NCBI GenBank assembly: GCA_963995505.1
Contig: OZ023193.1
Location: 5,230,521 to 5,294,520 of the forward strand
Direction: 5' to 3'
Origin: Hypericum androsaemum
Taxonomy: Eukaryota; Streptophyta; Magnoliopsida; Malpighiales; Hypericaceae
DNA: 64,000 nucleotides
The translations under genes were made by a program, and so were the position numbers. Under the pieces are notes generated by a model. That model saw nothing but the letters and a program-made list of their open reading frames with translations, was not told the DNA's origin and did not search any database. This document shows positions 32,386 through 44,138 of the stretch, in pieces. The number at the start of each line of letters is the position of its first letter. Positions within the stretch are counted from its first letter, which is position 1.

Positions 32386-34220
32386 ATGGGGATCATTTTA
32401 GAAAATCAAGGAAATTGAGGCCGAGATGGCTCGGACCCGGAAGAACAAAACCACGGGTTTGTTCGTGACGTTCGGTCGATTGATCGATATAATGTTTTTT
32501 GTTGCTTCCGATTTTCGGTCTCTTTGAACTTGGTTATATTGTTGTTGATTCATGATTGTGTTGATGTTGAATGGGACACAAGAGTATCATCTTGGGCAGC
32601 TAAAGGCGAAGATGGCAAAGCTGGGGCCGCAGATGTTAGAACCTCCCAAAGTATGTCGCTTTCTTTTAATTCGAAACTCTCTTATCAGTGCTCATCTGAA
32701 TGTTCTCTTATCCGTGTTCTCTTGTTTTCTTAATTAGGGTACCAGTGTAGCTGGAGATGGTTTTGAAGTTACGAAATTCGGCCATGGACGAGTTGCGCTG
32801 ATTGGATTTCCCAGGTTTCGTATCATTGAAATCTTCTGAACAGATTTGAAGTGCGTGCATCGACTTATAGATTCCCTTGGTTCTTTTCAACATGAATTTA
32901 AGCCGCGATTTAGATGCTTAATCGTTCTCTCCTACTAACGATCTTAAAATTTAGCAATTTTTTTTCGGTGTGAAACAAGCAGCATCTTTCTTATGATATA
33001 GGTATTCAAATTAGAAGGATACTCCGCTATGAAGAGTGGCCAGGCTTTTAAATCCATGTTCTTCTGACTTCCACTTTGAAGAATCATAAGTGATCATCCT
33101 GTTATATGTGCTTCAGTTTCTGTTCCATGCAGTCTTGTCAACTTGCATGTATTCCATTTCGGGTTGTTAGCATGCAAAGCACTTGTGCATGCCTTTTATG
33201 AGACATGCTATGCTGTGTTGAATCTTAGATCACTTAACTTGAATTCTGTGCCCTTTTATTATACTTCTCCTATTGTATGTCATGGGTTCATCTTAAACTT
33301 TCTTCTTTTCGTTCTTGTCAGTCTAATCTTATTCTATACTTTTGTAGAGTGAAGGTCATCGGCAAATATTGACCAAAGAACTAGAAGCAGTTGGTTTGAG
33401 ATTGAACGAAAGACCACTTCATGTAAGTTATCTTTCAGATGGACAAAATACAAGTGGGTTGTGCTCTAAATCTATGGTAACTGTTTTGGCCAGTTTGTAT
33501 AAAGTATTTCGATGCTAGATACTCGGTGTCTGTTGTTGGTGCACTGAAAAAATAAGGCTCGTAGGTGATAAAAAGGGTAGATAGTGTCAGCCACAACATG
33601 TTCTGGAAAGTAATAAATATAGTCTAGTCTAAATTTCTCAAGTTAACATATCCATTCCAGCATGATGTCAGTGTTTCGGATAGTAGATTTAGATCCTCTG
33701 CTTTTCTATCGGAAAGAATGGGTTTTTTTTCCTGCTAATTTCTTGTGGCTTTGATGCAACAGATTTATTTCAAAAAGAAGAAAACAGGGGACATCTCTAT
33801 CAACAGTACTTTACAATTGACTCATGTTGAAGGGAAACTATGTTATCAGATTTTACATGAATACAAAATTCTCAATGCTGAGGTACTTCTAAAGTCAAAC
33901 TTGTACTCTTCATGCTTTTGTGCTTTAAGGAAATCTTTTGCAATTGATATTGGATGGGACCCTATGGAATAGCATATAGCATCGAAATTTGATCAGTACT
34001 CTACAATGTCATTTGAACTACGAATGACGATGCATAGGTTTCATTTCGAATCCAAGGATGGTCCTCTTAATCTTGGATATACTCGATATCACTAAACTAA
34101 CGAATCATCTGCATCTTCCTCCAGGAAAAGGAAGATGGAGGGAGGGGTCGATTCAAATCTCATACAATGGGGCCTGCTCGGATATCTGACAGAGAGAAGA
34201 AAGCCCCCTTGAAGACATAA
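32386..34220 (+). pseudogene. DRG-type GTPase pseudogene (developmentally regulated GTP-binding protein)
   Basis: Six exon-like blocks with GT-AG borders survive. 32386-32456 gives the start region (EIEAEMARTRKNKTT in the shifted frame). 32583-32650 reads EYHLGQLKAKMAKLGPQMLE. 32738-32814 reads GFEVTKFGHGRVALIGFP. 33348-33422 reads SEGHRQILTKELEAVGLRLN. 33763-33882 reads IYFKKKKTGDISINSTLQLT. 34135-34220 ends ARISDREKKAPLKT, the usual DRG C terminus. Exons for the P-loop, switch regions, NKxD motif and most of the C-terminal TGS domain are missing. One extra base after the start codon (ATCATTTTAG) breaks the frame at once. DRG proteins are conserved GTPases linked to translation. Introns are retained, so this is a decayed duplicate, not a retrocopy. 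Confidence 0.88.
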
Positions 34221-34537
34221 TGAATCGTTCGTGGGCTACTCGATCTTCAACATATCCCGCTTTTGCGAAATGGCATCAACGGTCCAGTTCTCGGAGCATT
34301 CGCGAGTGTTTCTCAGGCTGTGTTCATATTGACACTAAAGCCGGAGCCCGTTGTGCTAGTTTATGTTGTACTAATTTTTTCTCCAGGAGCAAGAAGGATG
34401 TTACTATGTACAATTCTCAAGGTTCATGGAAGATGGAGTTACCAACTGTCCTCAATACGAAGGACATTGAAATAGTTTGCAAACTATTGAAGTACATAAT
34501 ATGGCAGAAGACGATATCATGTCAACTATCATAGTAG
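34221..34537. other. Short region between convergent DRG pseudogene and repeat gene
   Basis: Plus-strand frames here include GPVLGAFASVSQAVFILTLK and VVLVYVVLIFSPGARR, a hydrophobic protein-like stretch I do not recognise. It may be DRG 3' flank or a further gene scrap. Confidence 0.25.
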
Positions 34538-37500
34538 TCAAAAAAACACAAAAATAACAGTACTTAGGAACAGTAGAACTCCAGCGCAAAAGAGAATATA
34601 CTCGGAAATCTTGGCAATTTGCTTAAGAACCCAACGATCTGAAGCTATAAAGCCTGAAGCACTTGTGGCTATCTCTCCAAGTGAAGTCCCCGCTACTCCA
34701 GTAACAGCAACAAATGCACTCCGTAATGATCTCTTGTGAGTCAATTCGTACTTCAAATCTTTGGCAATGTTGTTGCAAGATATAATGAAATACTCCAGAT
34801 ACCATCTTGTAATCCGACCTTCGAAGATGCTCGAACACTTCTCGCCGACATTTTTAATCTGAAACGAGAAAAAATTTAAAACAAAATAGCACAATGACTC
34901 GACAACATTACAAAACAATCCTTCAAACTCACCTCCCCGGCACGAGAGATGAAGCTCTCAATTTCACCTATAGCGACTAAAGAATCTGGGCAGCCTCTGA
35001 ATCTCCCCCTTCTGTAATTAAAAATAGAAAAAAGACACATGTCTTAAGATGATAAAAACATTAAATTAAAAGTTAAGTGTAGAGTAAGAAAGATGCATAC
35101 CTCCATTTGAAGGTTTCGAAATGTAAACGCTAAAACACTTTCGACCGCATTCAAATAAAATCTCAATCCATCATGGGACCCTTCAGAAATCTTGTCAGCC
35201 ACATCTACCATATCCATCCTATATTTGTATGCCGTATTGTAAATCCTACCATTGAATCTGAGATAAACCACTTTTTGATCTATAATGATGAAACTGCAAA
35301 ATAAAAAGTTCAAGATGATCAATCTTTCACTCCAAAACAAATATAAAAAAATGAGCACAAAAAATCTACTTACAAGACATATGGTAGGATTAGTATTAGA
35401 GAATTTGTCATCTTGTTTTCCATGAAGTAGCAAGGAGGAGATAAAAAATTCTCCCACAGCATAGCTTTCTCTTCTGACGACAGACCAAGAAATGTTGCTA
35501 CTTGGCGATTGTCAAACATGAACAACTCCGCACGTAACCCTGATTGCACGCGAGTCCAAAGACGAAAATCTCTAACCGAAGGTAGACGCACATGAGGGTC
35601 CTCTGGCTGTTCATTCTTTTGTCAAGGCAATAAAAAGATCAGATTAAATCAGACAATCCAGACTTAAAAATAATGAAGCAAGCCCATGAAAGGATAGTCT
35701 TAAGCATAATTATAATACCTCTGGATCCACAGAAATAGCAACAGACGGATTTGCGCCATCAACATTTGCGTCGTCAACATTTTTGTCTCTCTCTGAAGCA
35801 ACGCTGGTTGAATGAGGGTTTAAGGCCTAAGAAAAGAAAGGAGGCTTAAGCAATAGATAAATTCAACTCACTAAGATGGAATAAGAGTAATGGTTGAATT
35901 GGTAAGATCGTACCTCTAGCTGTGAATTCAACTTATCAGGCTGACCCCTTCCGTCCTCAGATTGGGATATACCTGGTATGAGAGGCAAGGTAAAGCTTAG
36001 TGGGACCTATATTCAATAAGACACTAGGAACCAAGAAGCTTGAGATTGTAGACTAAATTTATTAAACAAATGACAAGCGAGCAAACATGGAACATGACAA
36101 AGTTTAAAAGGTCTCATCTTCATGTTAAACATGGCATCAGTTCTCCACGTGGAATTATTTATAATTTAGAAAATCGTGGTTTGCACAATTGACGAGAAAT
36201 TAGTTTATAACAGCACATGATGACTCAAAAATCCACAGAAGCAAAAACCTGAGGCCTCAGAGCAAGCACAAAACATATGCCCATGGTTTTTTATATATTA
36301 AGATTGCACACTGAAACGGTAGAAATAATTGAAGACAAGTATATAAGTTAAACGAGAAAAGGGAAAGACCTTCAGAATCTTTCCACAGGAGCATTCCAGG
36401 GGATGACTCCCTGGTGGAGGTGAATTCTGCATCCTGCCCAGTTTCTTCAAGAACATTCATGTCAGCCCAGTTTCTTCTCTTTAGTTTACGGAATGGATCT
36501 AATAAAGCACAAACAAAATGAAGCGTGTGAACAACGGAATAAACAATTATCTATGTAGTATATCATTGAGCATGAAGGAAACCCATCAATGGAATGAAAG
36601 TAGAGCACACAAAATTGTTTCATTAGCCACGGGAAAAAGTGCTGGCAAACTCCAAAACATAACACATGCCATTGACCTTAGAAAGAAAAACACAGTAAAG
36701 AGGAGAAACCCAAACACTAAAGAAAGAGCAATGACTACCTCACAGACTTGCCCTCTCCGAAATCAGAATATCGTGAATTCAAGGACTTCAACAAATAGGA
36801 TGTTTGTCCAAGAACGGAGCAGGTGCTCGTCATCTAAAGCTAATTTATCCTCGAATCAAATTACCAACTTACGACCTCAAATTCCACAAAAAAATACGCT
36901 TGCAAACTCCCAAACATAACACACGACATTGACCTTAAAAACACAGTAAAGAGAGGAACCCAAACACCAAAGAAAGAGCAATGACTACCTCACAGACTTG
37001 CCCTCTCCAACTAAAGGGAAGTCGAGGAGTAACGTGAATTCAAGTACTTCGTCCCGAGGACATTAGAATTGTTGTCCAAGAACGGAGCATGTGCCTATCT
37101 AAAGTAATCTATTTCTTCAAATTCCACACAGACTATACGCTTGCAAACTCTGAAAACACGCCATTAACGAAAAACGCAGTAATAAAAAGCACACCCTAAA
37201 GACCCAGTAAGAAAGAAACCTAAATAGAGGGAAAAGCCGGCACCTTGGTAAGGAAGTTTCTGTGTGCTCTCATTCGGGTCCATGTTCGTCTCCTTCAGCA
37301 CCAAATAGACCTCAGTATCCGGGGTCGCCGGCGCCGGCGGCTGGGTCCCACTACCACTCCCGTTGTCGTTCTCCTTACCGGCAGCGCCCGAAGCAGCGGA
37401 GGGCGTTGGATTAGAGACGGAGACCATACCTAGTGCAAAAGACTTAAACTTTAAGCTTCTTTCTAAGGGTACCTTGGTTAATTAGTTAAAAAGACGGAAA

Positions 37501-38356
37501 AGTTGGCACCTTGGTTAAGTAGTTTCTGGGTGCTCTCATTCGGGTCCATGTTTGTCTCCCCATGTTTGCCTTCGATGGACTGTATCATCTCACTCACCTT
37601 CACAGATATGGTGCGGGTCGGCGGCGCCAGCGGCTGGGTCCCACTACCACTCCCGTTGTCGTTCTCCTTACCGGCAGCGTCCGAAGCAGCGGAGGACGTT
37701 GGATTAGCGACGGAGACCATATCTCTGGTGCAAAGACTCAATCTTTACGCTTCTTTCTAACGGTACCTTGGTTAATTAGTTAAAAAGACGGAACCTGAAA
37801 AGATGGAAAAGTCGGCACCTTGGTTAAGTAGTTTCTGGGTGCTCTCCTTCGCGTCCATGTCCGCCGGCGCCCCACTATCGTTACCCTTACTCGCAGCACC
37901 GGAAACAGCGGCGGTGGCACCATCCCCGACGGAGGAGGGCATTGTATTAGCGACGGAGACCAAAGACTCAACCTTTACGCTTCTTTCACTCGGTACAGCG
38001 CCTGTAACAGCGGCGGTGACACCATCCCCGGCGGAGGAGGGCATTGTATTAGCGACGGAGACCAAAGACTCAACCTTTACGCTTCTTTCACTCTGTACAG
38101 CGCCTGTAACAGTGGCGGTGACACCATCCCCGGCGGAGGAGGGCATTGTATTAGCGACGGAGACCAAAGACTCAACCTTTACGCTTCTTTCACTCGGTGC
38201 AGCGCCCGAAACAGCGGCGGTGGTACCATCCCCGGCGGAGGAGGACATTGTATTAGCGACGGAGACCAAAGACTCAACCTTTACGCTTCTTTCACTAGGT
38301 ATCTCTAGGGCACGAGGTCGTGCTCCGATTCCGGTTGGGGTTCGTTGATCGGAAGG
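34538..38356 (-). CDS. Spliced gene of unknown function with amplified N-terminal repeats and a C-terminal membrane anchor
   Basis: I trace ten exons by splice borders and reading phase: 38356-37819, 37722-37510, 37429-37244, 36498-36370, 35972-35914, 35826-35719, 35615-35374, 35293-35101, 35011-34933, 34858-34538. The total is roughly 690 residues. The N-terminal exon holds four 34-residue repeats. The first three exons each end in NESTQKLLNQ or a close variant (AKESTQKLLNQ, NESTQKLPYQ), with phase-1 donors. The middle is hydrophilic; a conserved-looking block follows (RLPSVRDFRLWTRVQSGLRA, AMLWENFLSPP, VVYLRFNGRIYNTAYKYRMD, LRFYLNAVESVLAFTFR). The protein ends with a hydrophobic helix (ILFCAGVLLFLSTVIFVFF), suggesting a tail-anchored or single-pass membrane protein. 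No ATG precedes the repeats in the first exon's frame, so the true start is unresolved. The 79-bp exon 35011-34933 is out of phase with its upstream neighbour as I read it. I do not recognise the family. Confidence 0.6.
36640..37200. repeat. Two to three tandem units of about 250 bp within an intron
   Basis: The blocks 36643-36900 and 36901-37140 are alike (GCAATGACTACCTCACAGAC, CAAGAACGGAGCA, CGCTTGCAAACTC), and a third copy begins at 37141. Each contains a potential minus-strand donor at CTCACAGACTTGCCC, so they may be duplicated exons no longer in frame. They lie in the intron between exons 37244-37429 and 36370-36498. Confidence 0.75.
37892..38299 (-). repeat. In-frame 102-bp minisatellite, four units (34 residues each)
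   Basis: Each unit reads [PQ]SERSVKVESLVSVANTM then [PS]SS[AV]GDG and ends with a T/A/V-rich stretch. Period 102 bp, near-identical. The core VSVAN[TP] also opens the two following exons, so the minisatellite seems to derive from the repeated exon itself. Confidence 0.9.
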
Positions 38357-38649
38357 CAAGGGAGAGCGCGATAAGAGGATTTCTTTCTAGGTTCAGGGTT
38401 TAGGGATCGCGTTAATGGAGGAAGAATGGGAAAAAAGGGGAGGGGAAGGGGGTTAGGGGGTTTGCATGAGGAGAGGGCGACGAGGGTTGTTGAAAACGTT
38501 TCTCTCTCCTCTATTTCCTCTATTTGGATATGGGCGGCAAAATTTGAGAAAGTGAAATTAACGGGTACCCACATGATGAGTGACTCAGCTCATGACCGAG
38601 TTGACCCAGCTCATGACCGAGTCGAGCTCAAAGATTGGATTTTTTGGGC
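38357..38649 (-). promoter_or_regulatory. Probable promoter and leader of the repeat gene
   Basis: Immediately upstream of the gene. CT-rich on the minus strand (38400-38520), typical of plant leaders. A 20-bp direct duplication of CAGCTCATGACCGAGT lies at 38587-38623. A minus-strand ATG at 38572-38574 opens an 89-residue frame overlapping the gene in another phase; whether it is used is unclear. Confidence 0.3.
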
Positions 38650-39585
38650 AAATAGGGAAAATAGAACTCTCAAGTCCTTACTTGACCGATTGCTGATGTC
38701 AGTATTCAACCTATTTTTTTTAATGACACTTTTACCCTTCCAAAACAGTTCCAAGAAACAGAATCTGGACTTTTCATCTTCTTCCTAAACAATTTGCACT
38801 GTTCATCTTCTGCAAAGTCCATCTTCTTCCATCATTCTGGGCATGTTCGCTCCTCTACCTCTTCCCTGTCAACAAGATCAATTATTCAAATTAAAATCAA
38901 GAAACAAGACCAGAAAGCAAAATTAAAATCAACAAACGAGACTAGGTTGTAACGGAACATCAAATGACGGAAGCCAATGATTGGGTTCTTCAACCCTAAT
39001 TAAACGATTCCATGGTTTTGGGGACGCTAAGTTGTGACGGAACATGAACGATTACGAACCCAAATCGCTGGGATCTTTAACCCTAATTAAACGATGAAGA
39101 AAGCGAGCGCCCGTCAGCGCACTCTCTTGGCCTCACACTTCTTATTCCCTCCAGGCCTCTCCGCTCTGTCAAGTCATGCTAGCTCCCCTTCTTGTCCGAC
39201 CCCCTCTTCCTCTTCCTCTCCCCGGTGCCGCTTCCCCGCTGGCCTCCAGTCCCCCCGTCGTCCTCCAATCCCCCGTTCTAGATGCCATAATCGATTAATT
39301 AATTAATTGTTAATTAACTAATTTTGATTGTTGATTAACTAATTTTGATGGTTGATTAATTGAATTGATAAGTTTTTGGTCGCAGTAGTTTGATCATTGA
39401 TATTAATTTCGATGAATTGATTTCGATTCACCGGAGATAAGAAACCGAGGAAGAAGATGACCTCGAAGTGTCTTTTTGTATTTTTCTTGTCTTTTTTGAA
39501 GGGTAAAATTGACATTTAAAAAATTGGTTGATCGCTGATTCAACGGTTGGTCGGGTAGGGACCTGAAAGTTCTATTTTTTCAAAT
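38650..39585. mobile_element. Element with long terminal inverted repeats, probably Mutator-like
   Basis: About 100 bp at 38655-38760 (AAAATAGAACTCTCAAGTCC onward) is matched in reverse complement by 39480-39582. Both arms share a TTTTACCCTTC word about 90 bp in. The inside has two related AACCCTAATTAAACGAT blocks and no transposase. I could not establish the target duplication. Long TIRs suggest a MULE. Confidence 0.5.
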
Positions 39586-40208
39586 TTGGAGGACGAAAGG
39601 AGGGGTTTCAAAAATGTAAAGATCCTATTGGTGAATTCATCAAACTACAAAGGCTTGAGAGTAATTTGCCTTTTTTTGTTGGAATTGTTGAGGCAAATGC
39701 CTCCATTTATAAAAGAAAATGGCCACAAATATCATACTCAGTGCAAGGCTCTCTCTCGGCTTCTTGTGAGGTTACGACCGCCGGCCTCGTTAAAACTCTA
39801 TTACGAGAAAATCTATTAGGAAAAATCTGTGATAAGAAAAGAGTACCTCGGAGAAAAAGATCTCCTTTTGACGTTTGGTGTATCACTAAACTTGGCCTTA
39901 CATCTATTACATTGCGGCGCAAAGCAACATCCCTAATATGATCTAACATAATCATCCTAACAGCCGGTGGTGGTTCTTCAATTACATAGAGACCAATATC
40001 CTTACCAAAGCCTAAGTTAGCCAATTTATCGGCGCATCTATTGGCGACCCGTAGATATGCAAAATGTGCACCTCCCAATTCTGATGTAGTATATGGAAAA
40101 TGTCGGACAGTAACGTGATGGTAATTGTCGGGTGATCCTTCGGCCTATTAAGGTATCCCTCCACAAGGCTCGAGTCCGTTTTCACGATGAGACGACGAAT
40201 ACCTCGGT

Positions 40209-41134
40209 TAGGGATGGCAATTAGACCCTTACTCTGAGGATCTACCCTGATCCAGACCCGAAGAGTCCAAGACCCGTTGACTTTGACTGGATCTAGACCC
40301 TGATCCTGTCCGGATCCTGATATTTTAAAAGGATAAGGGCATGGATATGAATCTATAGGATCCTACCCTGATCCTACCAAATTTTTTTTAATTAATATTA
40401 AAATAATATATATGTATATTCATTATTATTAGACATAATACCAAATTCTCAATTTTTTGGTAGGTAAATATTCTTTATTGAAACGAAAGTTTAAAACAGA
40501 GCAAGCGCAAAAAGAAAGACAATATACAAGGGCCCGATATTTACATCAGTTACAATCCCACCCAAGACCAAAACATTCCCTCAACCTCAAGAGATGAAGA
40601 AAAGGGACCTATAAATTCTTGTAGGCAATCAAGAAAGTGAGCAGCGATTGATTGTGAATGATCGAAGCATCCGTACAAAAGATTCACTCTTGCGCATGAA
40701 AGAGCACATAATGCAGGATTAAACTCATTATCACACCTCGTCTCATTGAAGATAATACCATTATGAAGCTGCCACAGACCCCAAGTAATAGCATCGAAAA
40801 TCACGAACCAAATTCTCAATTTTAACTTACCCAACTTCAAATTTTTTGGATTTGCTGGGTTGGTTTCTTTGTATTGATTTGTTTAATAAATAAAAATGTC
40901 TCATTGTTATTTGAAAACTATCAAAAGATAATTTAATTTTAAAAAATTAAATATTAAAAAAAAATACGAACCTGCGGGTCGCCCTGATCCTGCCCCGTTT
41001 TTTAGTACCCAAATCCTGCCCGAATTCTTATTTTTAAAGAGGATAAGGATAAGGATCTGGATCCACCATTTAAAAAGAGAATAAGGATCTGGATCCTATG
41101 GATCCTACCCGGATCCTGCCCATTGCCATCCCTA
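40209..41134. mobile_element. hAT-type MITE inside the LINE
   Basis: TIRs TAGGGATGGCAAT and ATTGCCATCCCTA. The 8-bp target duplication ACCTCGGT is perfect (40201-40208 and 41135-41142). Both subterminal regions are full of GATCCTGCC/GATCCTACC words. No transposase frame. It has itself been hit by a LINE at 40457-40806. Confidence 0.92.
40457..40806 (-). mobile_element. 5'-truncated LINE nested in the MITE
   Basis: The insert is flanked by the 17-bp direct repeat ACCAAATTCTCAATTTT (40440-40456 and 40807-40823). On the minus strand it encodes the linker before RNase H (DAITWGLWQLHNGIIFNETR) and ends with AATAAAG, then a short poly(A). These are hallmarks of target-primed reverse transcription. 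Confidence 0.88.
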
Positions 41135-42151
41135 ACCTCGGTGCCAAGCTAAGCGGAGCCCATGCAAAACTGCCCACAATTCAGCTTTAACCACCTAGCA
41201 AGAGCCAATATTATTGGTGAAACCTCCAATCCAATTACCTTCATGGTCCCGAATGATACCCCCAGAGGTAGCTCTATTTATCAACGCTTTCATCGCGTCG
41301 TCTGTGTTAAGCTTGCACCAACCCAAAGGTGGACACTCCTACCCTACCAAGGTCTCTTTTCTGGTCAGTGTTATCTTCATTTGCTCCGTCGCTCTCAAAG
41401 TTTCCTTGATATCATTGATCCTGCCATAGATAAACAAGACTTGGTTAGTTGGTCTAGGGCAGCCCTTACCCCAGACACAAAAGTTCCTCCAACTCCACAT
41501 AGCATTAATAGCTACAAGAAAAGAGGTGACCCAATCAACAGGGGCAAGGAGATTCATCTCAAGCCACTTAATCAGATTCACATAAAAAAAATAGTTATAT
41601 TGATCCTAGTCTGGTTAATCAGGTCCCTCCAACAACTTTGAATTATGGGGCACTCACGAACAGCATGGAGGACTGTCTCCACCTTCGTCTTGCAGTAACG
41701 GCGTATGTCAACTTGGGTCATTTTCCTTCGCCTCCTAATAGCATTGGTTAAGAGCTTTCCATACCCCACCAACCAAGCAAACTTTTTTCAATCTTTGGGG
41801 CCCCTTCCATTTCCATAAACTCAACCATATTTTCTGGTTAACATTCTCATCAATCCCTTCTAGTAAATCATACGCGGGTTTCGTTGAGAAAGAACCATCC
41901 TTGGTACAGCCCCAGACGAGTTTATCCGTACCACTATCACTAGAGGGTGCCAAAATACCTGCAATAAGATACAAAAGAGAGAAGGGAAGATAATGGCCTA
42001 GAAGATCCAAGTTCCAACAACCATTATCAAGAACCGCATGTTGCACTGACAGGTCCACAAGGTGGGTTGGGACCTCGATCATACAGCTTTCGAGCAAAGT
42101 ACCAAAGTTAGGAACCCATTTGTCCGTCCTTATGCGAACAAACGTGCCATC

Positions 42152-42422
42152 TAGGGTTGAGCAAGTTGGTCGAACCGAACCGGACAAAAAAATGGACCAA
42201 ACCAGAACTAAATTTTTAGATATATTACAAACTGGACTGGACCGGACCTACTGCGGTCTGGTCTGGGTCTAAAAGGCACACAAACAATAAGTTCCAGACG
42301 AGATTGAACCAGACCAGAAACTGGATTTTTAATATTATCTAGACCGGACCCGATCATTTTTATTTTTGGTCTGGTCTGGTTTGGTCTTTTTTAACAGTTT
42401 TTGATTTATTTACTCACCCCTA
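42152..42422. mobile_element. Small hAT-like MITE inside the LINE
   Basis: Ends TAGGGTTGAGCAA and TTTACTCACCCCTA are imperfect inverted repeats. Flanks GTGCCATC and GTGACATC form an 8-bp duplication matching 7 of 8. The interior is rich in GGTCTGGTC-type words. 271 bp, non-coding. Confidence 0.8.
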
Positions 42423-42819
42423 GTGACATCCCCAATTCACCATCTCATTCCTTGTTGGAGCACCGGCCACAGAGAAACAATTGCCTTCCACAAAGAAGAG
42501 TGCGAAGATTTGCTATCAGGCCAAGTCTCATCGAGCTTAACATACTTATTCCAAAGAACCTGCGACCATAAAGTGGACTCGTCAGAAATAAGAAACCAAG
42601 CTAATTTCAAAAGAAGTCCAAGATTTTGTTGTCTCACCTTCTTAAATCCCAGCCCCCTTGCGACTTGGGACAGCAAACAGAGTCCCAGTCAACCAGGCGT
42701 GGTCTTCTTTTCTTTGGAGTCGAACTCCAAAGGAAGCTCCGTTGGAGTTTTTCAATGTCTTCACAAATTCTCACCGGGATTCTCGTAGATTGCATAGCAT
42801 AGAGTGGGAGCGCTGATAT

Positions 42820-44138
42820 CAGGGGCGGAGCCAGAAAATTTGGGGAGTGGGGGCAATATAATTTTTTTTTCAAAATGTTCAATGTATGTAATTACAACAT
42901 TTATAATTGTCCTCTACGATTACTCATGCGCTGAAATCGCTCCATAATAGCTACATTGTCAATACAATCAAATACGTCTTTCTCGATATATATAATTAAA
43001 TAATCAGAAGCACATAAGCGTGTTCGATACTGCCTTTTTTCCAACTCAGAATACCTATTAATAGGTGATCAAATGTTGTTTCTGATTCATCAAAGCATGA
43101 CATTTTTTCACGGATTGAGAATGACTGCTGTTAAGTTTTCCTGCATGAGTAGTAAACTTTTTTAGTTTATTCCAGTAACTAAAACCTTCCACAACAAAGG
43201 AGTTTCTACCTCCGTGCTTGTCATTTTGAGACTTAAATAAATAGCAACAAAGATAAAATACAGCTTCTTTGTTTATGCTATACTCCAACCAAGTTTTATG
43301 ATCATCAAACCAAGCGGGATTAAAAGAACGTGCCACAGTTCCAAATTTCTTTTTCTGAAAATTGTGTCACCTAGGCTGACAAGGTCCAGATAACAGATAC
43401 TTTCTTCTTACTCTATCACGGACATCAGGATGATATAATGAAATTCTTAGTCTCAAACCAGGATCTGAAGGAAGATTTTCCAAATCAATCTTGATATAAG
43501 CTTGCTTGAAACTCCTTTCTGTGCTTTTAGAACTACTAACTTCGTCAATAGGCCTCTCGCCTTTTGTCACGTACTTATCCATAACTGATCAGAAATATAA
43601 AACCAAACAGATTAATATAAATCAATACTGCAATAAGGAAGATAATTTGTAAAAAAATGACAACAAGACTACCCACATAGAGATCATAAAAGTTCAAGAA
43701 ACAACGATAAAACAATCAAAAGAAATCACGAAAATAAATTGCAAAAAAAAAAAATACCCCACAGAACAACTAACCCAAAGTAACCAAAACGTAAATATTG
43801 AACAAATAATTAAATTTTTGGGTCAGAACTTTCTTTCTTGAACAAATCGGCCCAGTCCACTTCTTGGACTACAATTCCTAATTTCTAAGTATATTTATTA
43901 TTTGGATATTAAGACAATTCGAATTTATATTTTTCTATCCGAATCTAAATACGAAATAAATTTTTTAGATAATCTGGATCTAAATTCGAAGATAAAATTA
44001 TCAGAATTTTTAGGTTAGTTAATTTTTTAGTGTGGTCAATTTCTAATTTTAGTGGGGACATACATTAAAAAATATACTTAGTTATCAAAAATATATATTT
44101 TAATTGCCCCCACTCAATTACACGTCCCTCCGCCCCTG
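42820..44138 (-). mobile_element. Internally deleted hAT transposon inside the LINE
   Basis: TIRs CAGGGGCGGA at the left and TCCGCCCCTG at the right. The 8-bp target duplication GCTGATAT is perfect (42812-42819 and 44139-44146). It retains both ends of a transposase gene of the TTF zinc-finger (ZMYM1-like) hAT type but lacks the central catalytic part. It could move only if a full-length relative supplied transposase. Confidence 0.92.
42880..43582 (-). pseudogene. hAT transposase fragment (TTF-type zinc finger, N and C ends only)
   Basis: The minus-strand start reads MDKYVTKGERPIDEVSSSKS, then IDLENLPSDPGLRLRISLYH and KYLLSGPCQPR, the typical N terminus of this family. One TGA interrupts at about 43365. 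The same frame continues SFNPAWFDDHKTWLEYSINK and VFYLCCYLFKSQND, the cysteine pattern of the TTF domain, to ALMNQKQHL. Reading then jumps to the C-terminal tail (IEKDVFDCIDNVAIMERFQR). The RNase-H-like DDE catalytic core and most of the dimerisation region are deleted. Confidence 0.85.

Noticed and set aside
37803..38348. Plus-strand open frame of 181 codons with regular repeats
   Set aside because: It is the antisense of the 34-residue repeat exon. The repeat keeps all frames open; splice borders and downstream homologous exons support the minus strand.
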